From Saprospiraceae bacterium (lineage in GTDB: Bacteria; Bacteroidota; Bacteroidia; Chitinophagales; Saprospiraceae): DNA of 64,000 nucleotides. The position numbers were made by a program, and so were the translations under genes. How positions within the stretch are numbered: the first letter of the stretch is position 1; each line of letters begins with the position of its first letter. The stretch covers positions 1,426,001 to 1,490,000 of the forward strand of contig JADKBV010000001.1 in assembly GCA_016714895.1 (NCBI GenBank), given 5' to 3'. This document shows, piece after piece, positions 15,876 through 26,085 of the stretch. The notes below the pieces were generated by a model. That model was not told the origin of the DNA. It did no database searches and worked only from the letters and a program-made list of their open reading frames with translations.

Positions 15876-18677
15876 TCAACGCCGACCCAAAACCCCACCC
15901 TGATTCTGACGTCCGTAATTGTATTTAAGAAAGTCCAGAGATCCGGAATTTACTCCGATAAAAAATCCATATGTCCCGGCCTGAGGAAACCAATCAAATG
16001 AAAGCCTCCAGCAGTGCAGGTTTCGATTGAAAGAAAACGAAGGATATGTAATTCTTTTTTGTTTAAAGTCATATCCAATACTTCCGATACCAATATTCCA
16101 GTTTTTTGTCAATGCAATACTACCCGACATACTCACCGTATTGGTAATGATGATGGTCGTATCGCGTGTATCCAGATTCTGAATCCTGAATTGAAAATTG
16201 TGAGAAAAACTCAGTTGTTCAAACCAATCGGCCAATTGAGGCAGTTCGGTTTTGTTGTCGTCATTTTTAGGTTGACTTTTACCCTCTTTCGACGTTTTTT
16301 GATCAGGGTTCGGTTTGGGTGTATTTCTGCCTTGTGGATCTTCCTTGCCTTGAAATACTTTGAGGAGTTGTTGAACGGTAAATCCGGTATTGATTCCGGC
16401 ATTAAAATCGCGGTAAGCGACAGCCTTCAGCACATTTTTGGTGGCATTGTATCTGGTGGTATTTGTTTTAATCTGATCAACAAATACATAGGGGGAGAGA
16501 TTTAGAGACAAATTGATATTGGTTATTCCACCAAACAAGTTGGTATTGCCACTGACTCTGATATCGCTCCAACGTAGTGAATCTGCCACGGCATTATAAA
16601 AACCTGTAACTCCGATATTATTAAGTAGTTTTACCTTTCGGATCGTATCTTTGGTAGCAATTTTGGCCTCAAAATTATTGAGCAAACTATAGTTTATCGC
16701 CATAGCTGCGTCTGTTCCCCGCAAAGCACCAAACGGACTCTCCTGATAGATTGAATATACCCTGGGTCGGTTGACCTCAGTTCTTGAGTCTGTATCCACC
16801 GATCTCTGATATCTGTCGGTATTCATCGGTGTATAGGTAAAATTGACGGACGGTGTGACCTGATGCCGTATACCACGGATGAACCCCTTGCGGAATTGCA
16901 ACGTACTGAACACCTTGGTATTGAGGTCAAATCCCGTTCGGAAAGTCCGGTAACTGTAAAATCCAAGTTGCCGTAAGGTATCCACTGTCCCGTATCTGAC
17001 CACGCGGTCATTGATACCCAAAATTTCGCCTTCAGGAGACTTTATCGTATCTTTGACAATTACGGGTGTAGGATCAAAACTGTTTTCAAACCTGTTGAGC
17101 AACCAGATTTCTTCATAATTGGCACTCGGATTGAGGTTAAAATATTTTAATATTCTGAAATTGGTTGAGACCGTAGAGGTTTGTTTCAGTCCGGTTCTGA
17201 GATTTCTCAGGGTTTCGCTGGTAAATAATGTCGTATCTGTCGTATTGGTCGCATTGTCAAAATCTGCTTTATATGAAACGGCAATGTTGTCATACCACCT
17301 TTCTTTTGTAGAAGATTTTGATTTGAAAGGTGTGATGGTGTTCATATTCAGCGTCATTTTCGGAAAGACGATATTCATCCTTCTGGTTGTCGTATTTTGA
17401 GTATGATTGAAAGAAGCCGTAAAATTAAATGGTGTTCCCGGCATGGAATGTGAAAAAGAAAAATTGGAATTATAGGAATTTTGGGCCGCTGATCTCGGAT
17501 CGACAAAGGTCCGCTGGTCAAATCGGTTGGCCTGAATATTGACAGAGCCACTCAACCTTCTGTAAGGGTGGGCTTTGGCGTGCTGACTGTGTCTGATGGT
17601 AATACCAAAAGATTTGCTGGAGCGCCGTTCTCCGTTTTCTGCATTTTCAAATATATTGTTGGTATAACCGATATTTACCGCACCTTCGTATTTGTAACGT
17701 ACATTATAATTGGCGGTAGCCCTGATTCCGTGTGAACCCCTGGAATAAATATCACCGGTTACTGTGGCATCCATATATTGCGAAATGGGAAAATAATATC
17801 CAATATCCCGGAATCCCAAACCCAAATCCTCCTGATAGTCATAAGACTTTGGCAAAATAAGACCTGAAGATTTTCCTTTAAATAGCGGAAAAAACCCGAA
17901 AGGTAAAAACAATGGTGTCGGAATATCACTGATCTCAAGATTGGCCAGACTCATGACTGCCACCTTATTGGGAATAAATTTTAACTTCGAGGCACGGATT
18001 CCAAAATGAGGATGTTCTGCATCACAGGTTGTTATATAAGCATTTTTGTTATATATAATATCTTCCAATTGAAGACTGTCAACTCCTTTGGATACAAATT
18101 TTGTTTGATTGCCATGGAGGTAAAAATCCGATTCTTTAGTGAGCGCCTGATCAACAAAAGCCTTTTTACTTTTAAAATTATACCGAAGTTTTTTATAAGT
18201 AAAGGTGCTTTCGCCGTCTATAAACGTTGGTTTTTCAACTTTAGCTGTATCAACAGCGACCGCAAAAGAAGCCAACGAGTCGGGTATAAAGTCATAGGCT
18301 TCCAGGGTATTACTTTCAAAATTAAAAATAATATATTTTGCGGTGATTTTTATTGTACTATAATTGACAAAAGCTCCTCCGAATAAATGTACATTATTGT
18401 TTGTAACATCGTTCCAAACGGTATCCCGCGCGCCATAGTCGACCTCCTCCTCCAAAGCATCATCAGATAGCGTAAAATTATTGGCCGCCGGAGACAAACT
18501 ATCAGCCGGAATTGAGTCCAAAACAATATTGAGGTTGTTTGTTGTAAAGTTTACCGACAAGCTGTCTTTTTTAAAAAATTCTCCTTTTGCAGAATCTTTC
18601 GCAGGCAATATTTGTGTTTTGCCGACATTCGAAAAACATATTAAAATAAAAAATACTATATAAAAGTTTAATTTCAA
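15876..18677 (-). CDS. lptD: LptD-like outer-membrane LPS assembly protein
   Basis: The 933-residue protein has a signal peptide and then an OstA/LptA-like beta-jellyroll region (residues about 75-250: DNTVWNDVTNNNVHLFGGAF-type strands, IIFNFESNTLEAYDFIPDSL). A long barrel domain follows with many aromatic strands (ANYNVRYKYEGAVNIGYTNN, FRFEI-like pairs). A charged insert, KPNPDQKTSKEGKSQPKNDD, falls near residue 760. Bacteroidota LptD proteins are this long and diverged. The family inserts lipopolysaccharide into the outer leaflet. It is transcribed divergently from an envelope amidase. Confidence 0.75.
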   Translation of the reverse strand: MKLNFYIVFFILICFSNVGKTQILPAKDSAKGEFFKKDSLSVNFTTNNLNIVLDSIPADSLSPAANNFTLSDDALEEEVDYGARDTVWNDVTNNNVHLFGGAFVNYSTIKITAKYIIFNFESNTLEAYDFIPDSLASFAVAVDTAKVEKPTFIDGESTFTYKKLRYNFKSKKAFVDQALTKESDFYLHGNQTKFVSKGVDSLQLEDIIYNKNAYITTCDAEHPHFGIRASKLKFIPNKVAVMSLANLEISDIPTPLFLPFGFFPLFKGKSSGLILPKSYDYQEDLGLGFRDIGYYFPISQYMDATVTGDIYSRGSHGIRATANYNVRYKYEGAVNIGYTNNIFENAENGERRSSKSFGITIRHSQHAKAHPYRRLSGSVNIQANRFDQRTFVDPRSAAQNSYNSNFSFSHSMPGTPFNFTASFNHTQNTTTRRMNIVFPKMTLNMNTITPFKSKSSTKERWYDNIAVSYKADFDNATNTTDTTLFTSETLRNLRTGLKQTSTVSTNFRILKYFNLNPSANYEEIWLLNRFENSFDPTPVIVKDTIKSPEGEILGINDRVVRYGTVDTLRQLGFYSYRTFRTGFDLNTKVFSTLQFRKGFIRGIRHQVTPSVNFTYTPMNTDRYQRSVDTDSRTEVNRPRVYSIYQESPFGALRGTDAAMAINYSLLNNFEAKIATKDTIRKVKLLNNIGVTGFYNAVADSLRWSDIRVSGNTNLFGGITNINLSLNLSPYVFVDQIKTNTTRYNATKNVLKAVAYRDFNAGINTGFTVQQLLKVFQGKEDPQGRNTPKPNPDQKTSKEGKSQPKNDDNKTELPQLADWFEQLSFSHNFQFRIQNLDTRDTTIIITNTVSMSGSIALTKNWNIGIGSIGYDFKQKRITYPSFSFNRNLHCWRLSFDWFPQAGTYGFFIGVNSGSLDFLKYNYGRQNQGGVLGRR

Positions 18678-18744
18678 ACTAATTACGTGTTACATATTAT
18701 AAAAATGTATTATATTTGCACTTTTAAACAGCAAAAATACACTA

Positions 18745-19860
18745 ATGGTCTCAATTAATCTCAAGAATCTTGTAAAAACTCTAACGTTTGTCTTTGGGTT
18801 TTTACCACTTTTGGTCATGGCAAATCATGTTAATGTTTTGCTAAATAATCATTCCTTTATCGGACCCAAAAATCCGAAACCCAAAAATACCATCCGCATT
18901 GTCGTGGATGCAGGGCATGGCGGTCACGATCCCGGAGCTGTCGGTAAGACCAGTAAAGAAAAAGACCTTACATTGGACATGGCTTTGTGTCTTGAAAAAA
19001 TGATTCAGAAAAATCACCCTGAAGTGGAAGTTCTTCTCACCAGAAATACGGATGTTTTTATACCTCTCTTTCGAAGAATCCAATACGCCAACGAAGAAAA
19101 CGCTGATTTGTTTATTTCCATCCACTGCAATCACATCACCAATCCGAATACCAAAGGAACGGAAACATTTGTCATGGGTCTGCACCGTGCGGAAGAAAAC
19201 CTTGCAGTCGCCAAAAGAGAAAACGCTTCGATTTTTCTGGAACATAATTACAAAGAAAATTATGATGGGTACGATCCCAACAGTGTCGAGGGCCATATCA
19301 TGATGTCGATGTATCAGAATGCTTATCTTGAAAAAAGTATAGAATTTGCGGCCCTTGTCGAAAAAGCTTTTGAAAATATGAAGTTTTCAAAAAGCAGGGG
19401 TGTCAAACAGGCAGGATTTGCTGTCTTGCGCAGAGCCGCCATGCCGGCTGTTCTAGTAGAAGCCGGTTTTTTAAGTAATGAAGAGGAAGAAAAATTTCTG
19501 ATGTCGGAAGAAGGGCAGAAAAAGGTTTGTAATGCCATGCTTGAAGCTGTCAAAAATTTTGTCGAAAAGAAAAAAACAGAACAACCTGTGGCACAATCCA
19601 CCAAAACCACAGCGACACCTTCTGATACCACTACCGAAACGTCTGGTATATACAGAATTCAGATTGCTGCCATGAAGACGGTCAAGGCAGACATGGATTC
19701 AGCCGAACTTCGCAAAATCGGTAAACTTTCGACTGTCACAACCAATGACCTGACCAAATATTTGGTAGGAGATTACAAAACCGTCGAAGAAGCACAATTT
19801 GCCAAAGAAAAATTAAAAAAACTGGGATATTCCGGAGCATTCCTCGTCAGGATACCGTAA
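18745..19860 (+). CDS. N-acetylmuramoyl-L-alanine amidase with C-terminal SPOR domain
   Basis: A signal sequence (MVSINLKNLVKTLTFVFGFLPLLVMA) precedes an Amidase_3 domain: VVDAGHGGHDPGAVG (zinc H58), the SIHCNH histidine block and VEAGFLSNEEEE carrying the catalytic glutamate. A Thr/Ser/Lys-rich linker follows, then a C-terminal SPOR domain (IYRIQIAAM through GAFLVRIP) that binds denuded glycan at division sites. The enzyme cuts the lactyl-peptide bond of peptidoglycan during cell separation. A TATATTTG -7-like element lies at 18711-18718. It is 89 bases upstream of the mlaD-type gene. Confidence 0.9.
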   Translation: MVSINLKNLVKTLTFVFGFLPLLVMANHVNVLLNNHSFIGPKNPKPKNTIRIVVDAGHGGHDPGAVGKTSKEKDLTLDMALCLEKMIQKNHPEVEVLLTRNTDVFIPLFRRIQYANEENADLFISIHCNHITNPNTKGTETFVMGLHRAEENLAVAKRENASIFLEHNYKENYDGYDPNSVEGHIMMSMYQNAYLEKSIEFAALVEKAFENMKFSKSRGVKQAGFAVLRRAAMPAVLVEAGFLSNEEEEKFLMSEEGQKKVCNAMLEAVKNFVEKKKTEQPVAQSTKTTATPSDTTTETSGIYRIQIAAMKTVKADMDSAELRKIGKLSTVTTNDLTKYLVGDYKTVEEAQFAKEKLKKLGYSGAFLVRIP

Positions 19861-19949
19861 TATTAACTGAAGGAAGGCCGTATTGGCAACAAAATTCATT
19901 TCAGGACGTTTACTTTCCGATATTTTTTCGTTAAAAGAATACAGTTTGC

Positions 19950-20987
19950 ATGTCAAAGGAAATCAAAATTGGGTTGTTGTCAGTTATCGTGATCGCCATC
20001 ATGATTTGGGGGTATATGTTTTTGAAAGGTAGAAATATTCTATCCGACACCACCACCCTGTATGCTATCTACGATGATGTAACCGATCTGACCATCTCGG
20101 CTCCGGTTGTCATCAATGGATTTAAAGTTGGTTCCATCACCGATATCAAACCCGACCCGGCCAATGTCAAACAAATGATTGTCACTTTCGTTATCGAAGG
20201 AGATTATAATATACCGGACAATACCGAGGCTGTTTTGTATTCAAAAGGTGTCATGGGAGGTAAAGCCATTTCTTTGGAATATGACAAACCATGTGACGGA
20301 AACAATTGCGCAAAAAACAAAACCCAACTGAAAAGTAAAGTGATGGGATTTCTGGATTCCATGTTGGGCGAAGGAGAAATAGATAAATATTCTACGGGAC
20401 TGTCGACTTCGGCACAAGCCATCATCGCCAATCTCGGTAAAGAAGGTGAACCCGGTTCGCTCAACGAAACTGTACGCCAAATTGAAATCATTTCCAAAAA
20501 TCTCGCTTCCCTTACCGCTACGACCCAAAAATTGATTGAGTCCAACGCCAAAAACATTGATGCGACTGTGTCCAATCTGGCAAAAGTTTCTCAGGGTGTG
20601 GCCAATAACAATAAAAATATAGACAACATCATCAAAAATCTCGAAAAACTGTCCGGAGACCTCGCCAAAACCAATATGGATGAGACATTCGGAAAACTGG
20701 ATAAAACGATGGACTCTGCCACCATGAGTATCGACGAATTAAAATCAACCCTGAATAATCTTCAAGGTATCCTGCATGATGTAAAAAAGGGTGATGGTAC
20801 GGTTTCCAAACTGATTTACGACCAAAACCTGTATAAAAATCTCAACGCCACTTCAAGAGAACTAAGCCTTTTATTGCAGGATTTGAGGCTCAATCCTAAA
20901 AGATACGCACATTTTTCCCTTTTCGGAAAAAAACAAAAAGAATATACTTCTCCGGAGGAAGATCCTGCTAAAACAGGAGGTCAATAA
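19950..20987 (+). CDS. mlaD: MlaD/MCE family lipid-transport protein
   Basis: The 345-residue protein has an N-terminal membrane helix (IGLLSVIVIAIMIWGYMFLKG), then one MCE domain (residues about 35-115: LTISAPVVINGFKVGSITDI, YSKGVMGGKAISLEY) and a long helical, Asn/Lys-rich tail. The C-terminus has LRLNPKRYAHFSLFGKKQKE, typical of Bacteroidota MlaD proteins. MlaD forms the periplasmic lipid-binding ring of the Mla phospholipid transporter. The ATPase and permease genes (mlaF, mlaE) are not in this window; in Bacteroidota they are often encoded elsewhere. Confidence 0.87.
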   Translation: MSKEIKIGLLSVIVIAIMIWGYMFLKGRNILSDTTTLYAIYDDVTDLTISAPVVINGFKVGSITDIKPDPANVKQMIVTFVIEGDYNIPDNTEAVLYSKGVMGGKAISLEYDKPCDGNNCAKNKTQLKSKVMGFLDSMLGEGEIDKYSTGLSTSAQAIIANLGKEGEPGSLNETVRQIEIISKNLASLTATTQKLIESNAKNIDATVSNLAKVSQGVANNNKNIDNIIKNLEKLSGDLAKTNMDETFGKLDKTMDSATMSIDELKSTLNNLQGILHDVKKGDGTVSKLIYDQNLYKNLNATSRELSLLLQDLRLNPKRYAHFSLFGKKQKEYTSPEEDPAKTGGQ

Positions 20988-21095
20988 ACAATATGTAAAA
21001 GCCTCTCAGAAGGCCTCTGTCCGATTAAGTTTGCTAATAGCACCTTTGGTGTTTGCTCGCTCAGGTTTGAAACTTGTGCGAACATCAATATCTTT

Positions 21096-21231
21096 ACACA
21101 TAACGTTTTGCAGCTACAAGAAGTTGGTGATTACGGAGACGAAAACTGTCTGCCACTACTGAACTTGATTCGAAGCACAAAGCTTCATTTAACCACTGAA
21201 CCGCCAATTTCTTGTAGGTGCTGTTATGTGT
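21096..21231. repeat. 136-bp imperfect inverted repeat, attC-like
   Basis: The left arm (21096-21129) contains CACATAACG and CTACAAGAAGTTGG. The right arm (21201-21231) is the reverse complement with small changes: CCGCCAATTTCTTGTAG and GTTATGTGT. Between them is a GAAGC-ACAAA-GCTTC hairpin (21172-21186). Outer ACATAAC/GTTATGT boxes, inner boxes and unpaired centre follow the plan of integron attC sites, though the outer boxes do not fully match RYYYAAC/GTTRRRY. It lies 40 bases downstream of the 3' end of a small minus-strand gene, where an attC belongs in a cassette. No integrase gene is present in the window. Confidence 0.5.
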
Positions 21232-21271
21232 GGTTTTTCTTTCTATTTCCTTCATTCAATTAGTTTGCAAT

Positions 21272-21616
21272 TTACTTTTTGTCTTTAGGAATAAAACTAT
21301 TGTAAAATTCTCCAGTCCCTTTTGCGTCAAGTCTTCCAACAATTACTTCAATTGAGCTTTTTGACAACTCAATTCCTGGTCTTAAATGATAATGCTCTCT
21401 TGCTCCAATTGGCAAATATTTATCCTCCACTTCTTCTTGATTAAGTTCTGCTATTTCTAAAAGTAATTTTGCAAAAGATTTTAGTCCTTCTGAATTTCCG
21501 TGAATCAAAACTTCGTTCCAACTTGTGGTTACTCCTTCAAATTCGTCCTCATTGTGAGAAATGAATATGTCTAATTCTCCTTCAATTTCATTTCCCTTTG
21601 TCTTTCTATATTTCAT
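21272..21616 (-). CDS. Small hypothetical protein, weak Imm32-like resemblance, possible gene cassette
   Basis: This 114-residue soluble protein contains LIHGNSEGLKSFAKLLLEIA, REHYHLRPGIELSKSSIEVI and no signal peptide. The GN-x-EGL-x-LA pattern followed by a YHL block resembles Imm32-type immunity proteins, but I am not certain. It is noticeably more A+T-rich than its neighbours and stands alone between envelope and rRNA-methyltransferase genes. The inverted repeat 40 bases past its stop codon makes an integron-like gene cassette possible. Function unknown; an immunity role is only a suggestion. Confidence 0.55.
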   Translation of the reverse strand: MKYRKTKGNEIEGELDIFISHNEDEFEGVTTSWNEVLIHGNSEGLKSFAKLLLEIAELNQEEVEDKYLPIGAREHYHLRPGIELSKSSIEVIVGRLDAKGTGEFYNSFIPKDKK

Positions 21617-21767
21617 TGCGTTTCAATTGTCGGGTCGGGTCTTTAAAATCACATATAACTCATTAATTTGAGAACTGCTACTGGTAATTTCAGGTAAAAG
21701 TATAAAAAAATTCCTTAAAGTTACATGTTTCAAACCTGTACCTTTTGATAAGGTAAAATGACCTACC

Positions 21768-22952
21768 CTACTCCACGTACAATAACAATCCTTTGAGGTA
21801 ATGTCCTTCGGGATGGAACAAACTGACCGGATGATCTGCTCCCTGGCTGAGGTGTCGGATAACCCGGATAGATCTCCCGGATTCCATACCTGCAGCTACG
21901 ATAGTATTGTAAAAGAGTTGCGGAGTGACAACCTGGCTACAGGAAAACGTAAACATAAATCCTCCCGGGTTGACTTTTTGTAATGCCAGAATATTAAGCC
22001 TTTTGTATGCTTGTACAGCATTGTGCCGTTTGGCGAGACTTTTGGCAAAAGCCGGTGGGTCGACGACTACAATATCATAAGATGGCACTTCCTGCTGACT
22101 CAAAAAATTCATAACATTTTCTGTAAAACTCCTGTGTATACCCTCTGAAGGATTGAGACTTATGTTTTTATCTGTCAAAACCATCGCCTTTTCAGATATA
22201 TCCACAGAATCTACCTTGAGTGCACCTGCTTTAAGTGCATATACCGAAAATCCACCGGTATAACAAAAAGTATTGAGCACTGATTTTCCTTTCGAATATT
22301 GTGATAATAAAAAACGGTTCTCCCGCTGATCAAGAAAAAATCCAGTCTTCTGTCCCTCAATTACGTTGACCTTAAATATATGACCATTTTCAGATACCGT
22401 GGTTTCAGATACATCGCCAAATAAAAAACCGTCTTCCCAAATCAAACCCGGTAATGAAGGTAACGTATCCTTAGCTCTGACATAGATGTGAGGATTTTTT
22501 ATGGGCAATACCTGCCGGATGGCTTCAGCTATCTCTTTTCTGTTCCGATACATCCCAATGGAATGACATTGGATGACGACAATTTGTCCGTAAACATCGA
22601 CGATCAAGCCGGGAGCCATATCGCCCTCGCCGTGTACAAGCCGGTACGTATCAGTGATATCTTTTTGAATGATACCACACTTTTCTCTGTAGGTATAGGC
22701 GGAAGATATTTTACGACGCCAGAATTCTGCGTCTGTTTCTTCCTGATTCATGGTCAGCATTCTTACCGTAATAGAACCACCATGTTGGTAATGCCCCTTA
22801 CCGATAAATGTTCCGTCATATTGCTGAACTTCGACGATGTCTCCCTGCTCCAAAGAAGGCGACACCCTCTGAATAGCTCCTGAAAAAACCCAGGGATGTC
22901 CCCGAAGAACGGAAACTTCTTTGCCTTTACGCAACAAAACAAAACGACTCAT
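21768..22952 (-). CDS. rlmI: RlmI-like 23S rRNA (cytosine-C5) methyltransferase
   Basis: The 394-residue protein has an N-terminal PUA domain (LLRKGKEVSVLRGHPWVFSGAIQRV). A class I SAM methyltransferase domain follows, with motif I VLNTFCYTGGFSVYALKAGA, motif IV VVVDPPAFAKS and FTFSCSQVV carrying the cysteine. This order is characteristic of RlmI/YccW. Length matches E. coli RlmI (396 residues). The product modifies a cytosine in 23S rRNA. A TACTTTTG -7-like element on the minus strand at 22969-22976 fits a promoter close to the start. Confidence 0.85.
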   Translation of the reverse strand: MSRFVLLRKGKEVSVLRGHPWVFSGAIQRVSPSLEQGDIVEVQQYDGTFIGKGHYQHGGSITVRMLTMNQEETDAEFWRRKISSAYTYREKCGIIQKDITDTYRLVHGEGDMAPGLIVDVYGQIVVIQCHSIGMYRNRKEIAEAIRQVLPIKNPHIYVRAKDTLPSLPGLIWEDGFLFGDVSETTVSENGHIFKVNVIEGQKTGFFLDQRENRFLLSQYSKGKSVLNTFCYTGGFSVYALKAGALKVDSVDISEKAMVLTDKNISLNPSEGIHRSFTENVMNFLSQQEVPSYDIVVVDPPAFAKSLAKRHNAVQAYKRLNILALQKVNPGGFMFTFSCSQVVTPQLFYNTIVAAGMESGRSIRVIRHLSQGADHPVSLFHPEGHYLKGLLLYVE

Positions 22953-23264
22953 GCTTTATAATTTGCCGCAAAAGTAAGGTTTATTTGCAGAAAGGATATA
23001 TTTTGGTCTTTTGGTATTACGTTTTTTTGGTATTGTAGTCATTTAGTTTTCTTTGTAAAAAGTATTTAGTTAAAGAGATAGGTAGAATCATCAACAACTG
23101 TATGTTCTTTTAGCAGGCTTAAACGCTAAACGTTTTAACCTTAAACAAACCGATGTCAAAACACACACATTACCGCATACCATAGGCCTTAAACCTACCT
23201 GAAGGTGAATGGAAAAATAATTGAATGGTCGTAATAATCCTGCAATGAACATCCTCTGCTTTAC
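22953..23264. other. Intergenic between rlmI and the sdhB 3' side
   Basis: Apart from the rlmI promoter-like site near 22969-22976, I see no gene, tRNA or strong hairpin here. The sequence is A+T-rich without a repeated unit until the tract that begins near 23265. Confidence 0.4.
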
Positions 23265-23320
23265 CTCAGTCTCAACCTCTGTCCCTACCTTAACCTCTGT
23301 CTTGGCCTTAACCTCAGACT
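23265..23320 (-). repeat. Degenerate GAGGTTAAG repeat directly after sdhB
   Basis: On the minus strand, four units with ACAGAGGTTAAGG- or GACTGAGGT-like cores follow each other (two at 18-base spacing) starting at the sdhB stop. The copies are imperfect. In the +1 frame the tract reads as alternating Lys/Glu/Val/Thr ([17 protein letters not shown]). It may be a simple-sequence expansion or the remains of an extended C-terminus. No function is known to me. Confidence 0.5.
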
Positions 23321-24072
23321 TATTCTCCGGTGAAAACCGATTTCAGATAGGCTCTGTTGAGATAAGCGATATTTTCGAGTTTGATTTCTTTAGGACATTC
23401 AGCTTCGCAGGCTCCGATGTTGCTGCACATACCAAATCCTTCTTTGTCCATTTGGGCTACCATAGCTTGTACCCTCTTTTCTTCTTCGACTTTACCTTGT
23501 GGTAAAAGGCCCAGATGGGTAACTTTGGCAGAAGTAAACAACATGGCAGAACCGTTAGGACAAGCGGCCACACAAGCTCCGCAACCTATACAGGCAGCTG
23601 CTTCAAAAGATTTACCTGCTTTGTCTTTTTCGATCGGAATGGCATTACCATCAGGGGCCTGACCGGTATTGACGGAAATAAATCCTCCGGACTGAATGAT
23701 TCTGTCAAAGGAAGAACGGTCAACCACCAAATCTTTTAAAACCGGAAAGGCACTTGCTCTGAAGGGTTCAACGACGATGGTTTCTCCTTCTTTAAAAAAA
23801 CGCATGTGAAGCTGACAGGTTGTAGTTGCCGCTAATGGTCCATGTGGTTGTCCGTTAATAACCATAGAACAGGTTCCACAAATCCCTTCACGACAATCGT
23901 GTTCGAAAGCTACGGGATCCTTTTTTTCTCTGACCAATTGTTCGTTCAGTACATCCAACATTTCCAAAAAGGACATATGTTCGTTGGCTGTAACTTTATA
24001 TGTTTCAAAATGACCGGAATCGTTTTTTTGATTCTGACGCCAAACTTTTATATTCAAATGTAAATCTGACAT
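23320..24072 (-). CDS. sdhB: Succinate dehydrogenase/fumarate reductase iron-sulfur subunit
   Basis: The 250-residue protein carries the [2Fe-2S] ligands C60, C65, C68 and C86 ([11 protein letters not shown]). The [4Fe-4S]/[3Fe-4S] ligands are C161-x2-C164-x2-C167-x3-C171 ([12 protein letters not shown]) and C216, C222, C226 ([15 protein letters not shown]). It passes electrons from the flavoprotein to quinone through the cytochrome b subunit. It is last in sdhC-sdhA-sdhB, 11 bases after sdhA. The non-standard middle cluster spacing (CxxCxxCxxxC with no proline change) is as in other Bacteroidota type B enzymes. Confidence 0.95.
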   Translation of the reverse strand: MSDLHLNIKVWRQNQKNDSGHFETYKVTANEHMSFLEMLDVLNEQLVREKKDPVAFEHDCREGICGTCSMVINGQPHGPLAATTTCQLHMRFFKEGETIVVEPFRASAFPVLKDLVVDRSSFDRIIQSGGFISVNTGQAPDGNAIPIEKDKAGKSFEAAACIGCGACVAACPNGSAMLFTSAKVTHLGLLPQGKVEEEKRVQAMVAQMDKEGFGMCSNIGACEAECPKEIKLENIAYLNRAYLKSVFTGE

Positions 24073-24083
24073 ATTGTATTGTT

Positions 24084-26075
24084 TTATTTGTAACTTCGGG
24101 TTACCAATTTAATATATTCAAAAACCAAATCTTCTTTATGCAGTTTAGGTTGGTTTTCATCCCATTCCCAGGCTGCCACATAACTGAATGATTCATCATT
24201 CCTTTTAGCTTCTCCTTCTTCCGTTACTGATTCTTCCCGAAAGTGTCCGCCACAGGATTCTTTGCGCTCAAGAGCATCTACCATCATCAATTCACCATGT
24301 TCCATGAAGTCAGCAACACGAAGTGCTTTCTCCAGTTCAGGATTAAATTCGTCGGCATTACCCGGAACAAACAAATCTTTATAAAATTCAGCTTTCAGGT
24401 CACGGATCATCTGACGACCTTTTTTCAGACCTTCTTCATTTCTGGCCATACCGCAATAATCCCACATGATTTTACCTAAACGTCTGTGAAAACTTTCAGC
24501 TGTCTGATTGCCTTTGATATTGAGCAACGTCTGAATTCTGTTTTTGGCAGCTTGTTCTGCTTCGACAAAGGCAGGTCCTTTAGGATCAAACTTTGGTGTG
24601 GAAATTTCTTTTGACAAAAAGGTTCCTATGGTATAAGGAATGACAAAATATCCGTCGGCAAGTCCCTGCATCAAAGCAGAAGCTCCCAATCTGTTGGCTC
24701 CGTGATCAGAAAAATTACATTCACCCAAAGCAAATAAACCGGGAATATTGGTTTCAAGGTTGTAATCCACCCAAAGTCCACCCATGGTGTAATGAACCGC
24801 CGGGTAGATTTTCATTGGCTCTTTGTACGGATTTTCGCCGGTGATTTTGTCATACATTTCGAAGAGGTTACCATATTTGGCAGAAACAACTTTTTCACCC
24901 AATTCGATGATTTGTTCTTTTGACAAATTATGTAATCCCTGTTTGTTAGCTTCCGTTTTGCCATATCTTTCGATAGCCGCAGAAAAATCAAGAAAAACAG
25001 CCAATCCTGTAGGACTCACTCCGTGCCCTTTATCACATTCGACTTTAGCTGCTCTGGACGCAACGTCTCTTGGCACCAGGTTACCGAATGCAGGATATCT
25101 CCTTTCGAGGAAATAATCTCTGTCTTCTTCTTTTATGTTGACACCTTTCAACTTTCCTTGTTGAATGGCGATCGCATCTTCTTTTTTCTTCGGAACCCAA
25201 ACCCTTCCGTCATTTCGAAGAGACTCTGACATCAGTGTAAGTTTGGACTGATATTCTCCTGACACCGGAATACAGGTAGGGTGAATCTGCGTAAAACATG
25301 GATTGGCCATCAATGCCCCTTTTCTGACAGAACGCCAGGCTGCAGTTACATTACAGGTCATTGCATTGGTAGAAAGATAAAAAACGTTACCATAACCACC
25401 GGTAGCCAATACCACAGCATGAGCTGCATGACTTTCCAAAGCTCCTGTCAACAGATTTCTGGTGACAATTCCACGGGCTTTTCCGTCCACGAGGACCAAT
25501 TCAATCATCTCATGACGATTGTACATTTGTACCGTCCCCAAACCTATTTGTCTGGACAATGCCTGATAAGCTCCTATTAATAATTGTTGTCCTGTCTGTC
25601 CTCTGGCATAAAAAGTTCTGGAGACCTGAACCCCTCCGAAAGAGCGGTTTTCAAGGAGTCCGCCGTATTCTCTGGCAAAAGGAACTCCCTGAGCAACACA
25701 TTGGTCAATGATATCCACACTGGCTTCCGCAAGTCGGTGCACATTGGCTTCTCTTGCCCGATAATCCCCTCCTTTGATGGTGTCGTAAAACAAACGGTAT
25801 ACGCTGTCTCCATCGTTAGAATAGTTTTTGGCGGCATTGATACCACCCTGAGCTGCAATACTGTGCGCTCTTCGCGGACTGTCATGAAATGTAAAACATT
25901 TTACATGGTATCCCAATTCTCCCAAGGAGGCCGCCGCAGCTGCACCGGCCAATCCGGTACCAACGACGATAATTTCGAGTTTTCTTTTATTATTGGGCGC
26001 AACCAACGGAATCTCTGACTTGTATTTAGTCCATTTTTCCGAAATATGGCCTGAAGGTATTTTTGATTCTAACAT
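24084..26075 (-). CDS. sdhA: Succinate dehydrogenase/fumarate reductase flavoprotein subunit
   Basis: The 663-residue protein has an FAD dinucleotide fold ([20 protein letters not shown]) and the histidine that bonds FAD covalently, H71, in [15 protein letters not shown]. The substrate-site block is HPTCIP with GEYQ; C-terminal features include [18 protein letters not shown] and the [13 protein letters not shown] capping stretch. The pattern is that of the two-histidine, type B succinate:quinone reductases that use one cytochrome subunit. The direction in vivo (succinate oxidation or fumarate reduction) is not decided by sequence; a respiratory role is expected. Confidence 0.95.
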   Translation of the reverse strand: MLESKIPSGHISEKWTKYKSEIPLVAPNNKRKLEIIVVGTGLAGAAAAASLGELGYHVKCFTFHDSPRRAHSIAAQGGINAAKNYSNDGDSVYRLFYDTIKGGDYRAREANVHRLAEASVDIIDQCVAQGVPFAREYGGLLENRSFGGVQVSRTFYARGQTGQQLLIGAYQALSRQIGLGTVQMYNRHEMIELVLVDGKARGIVTRNLLTGALESHAAHAVVLATGGYGNVFYLSTNAMTCNVTAAWRSVRKGALMANPCFTQIHPTCIPVSGEYQSKLTLMSESLRNDGRVWVPKKKEDAIAIQQGKLKGVNIKEEDRDYFLERRYPAFGNLVPRDVASRAAKVECDKGHGVSPTGLAVFLDFSAAIERYGKTEANKQGLHNLSKEQIIELGEKVVSAKYGNLFEMYDKITGENPYKEPMKIYPAVHYTMGGLWVDYNLETNIPGLFALGECNFSDHGANRLGASALMQGLADGYFVIPYTIGTFLSKEISTPKFDPKGPAFVEAEQAAKNRIQTLLNIKGNQTAESFHRRLGKIMWDYCGMARNEEGLKKGRQMIRDLKAEFYKDLFVPGNADEFNPELEKALRVADFMEHGELMMVDALERKESCGGHFREESVTEEGEAKRNDESFSYVAAWEWDENQPKLHKEDLVFEYIKLVTRSYK

Positions 26076-26085
26076 TTTTTCTGAT

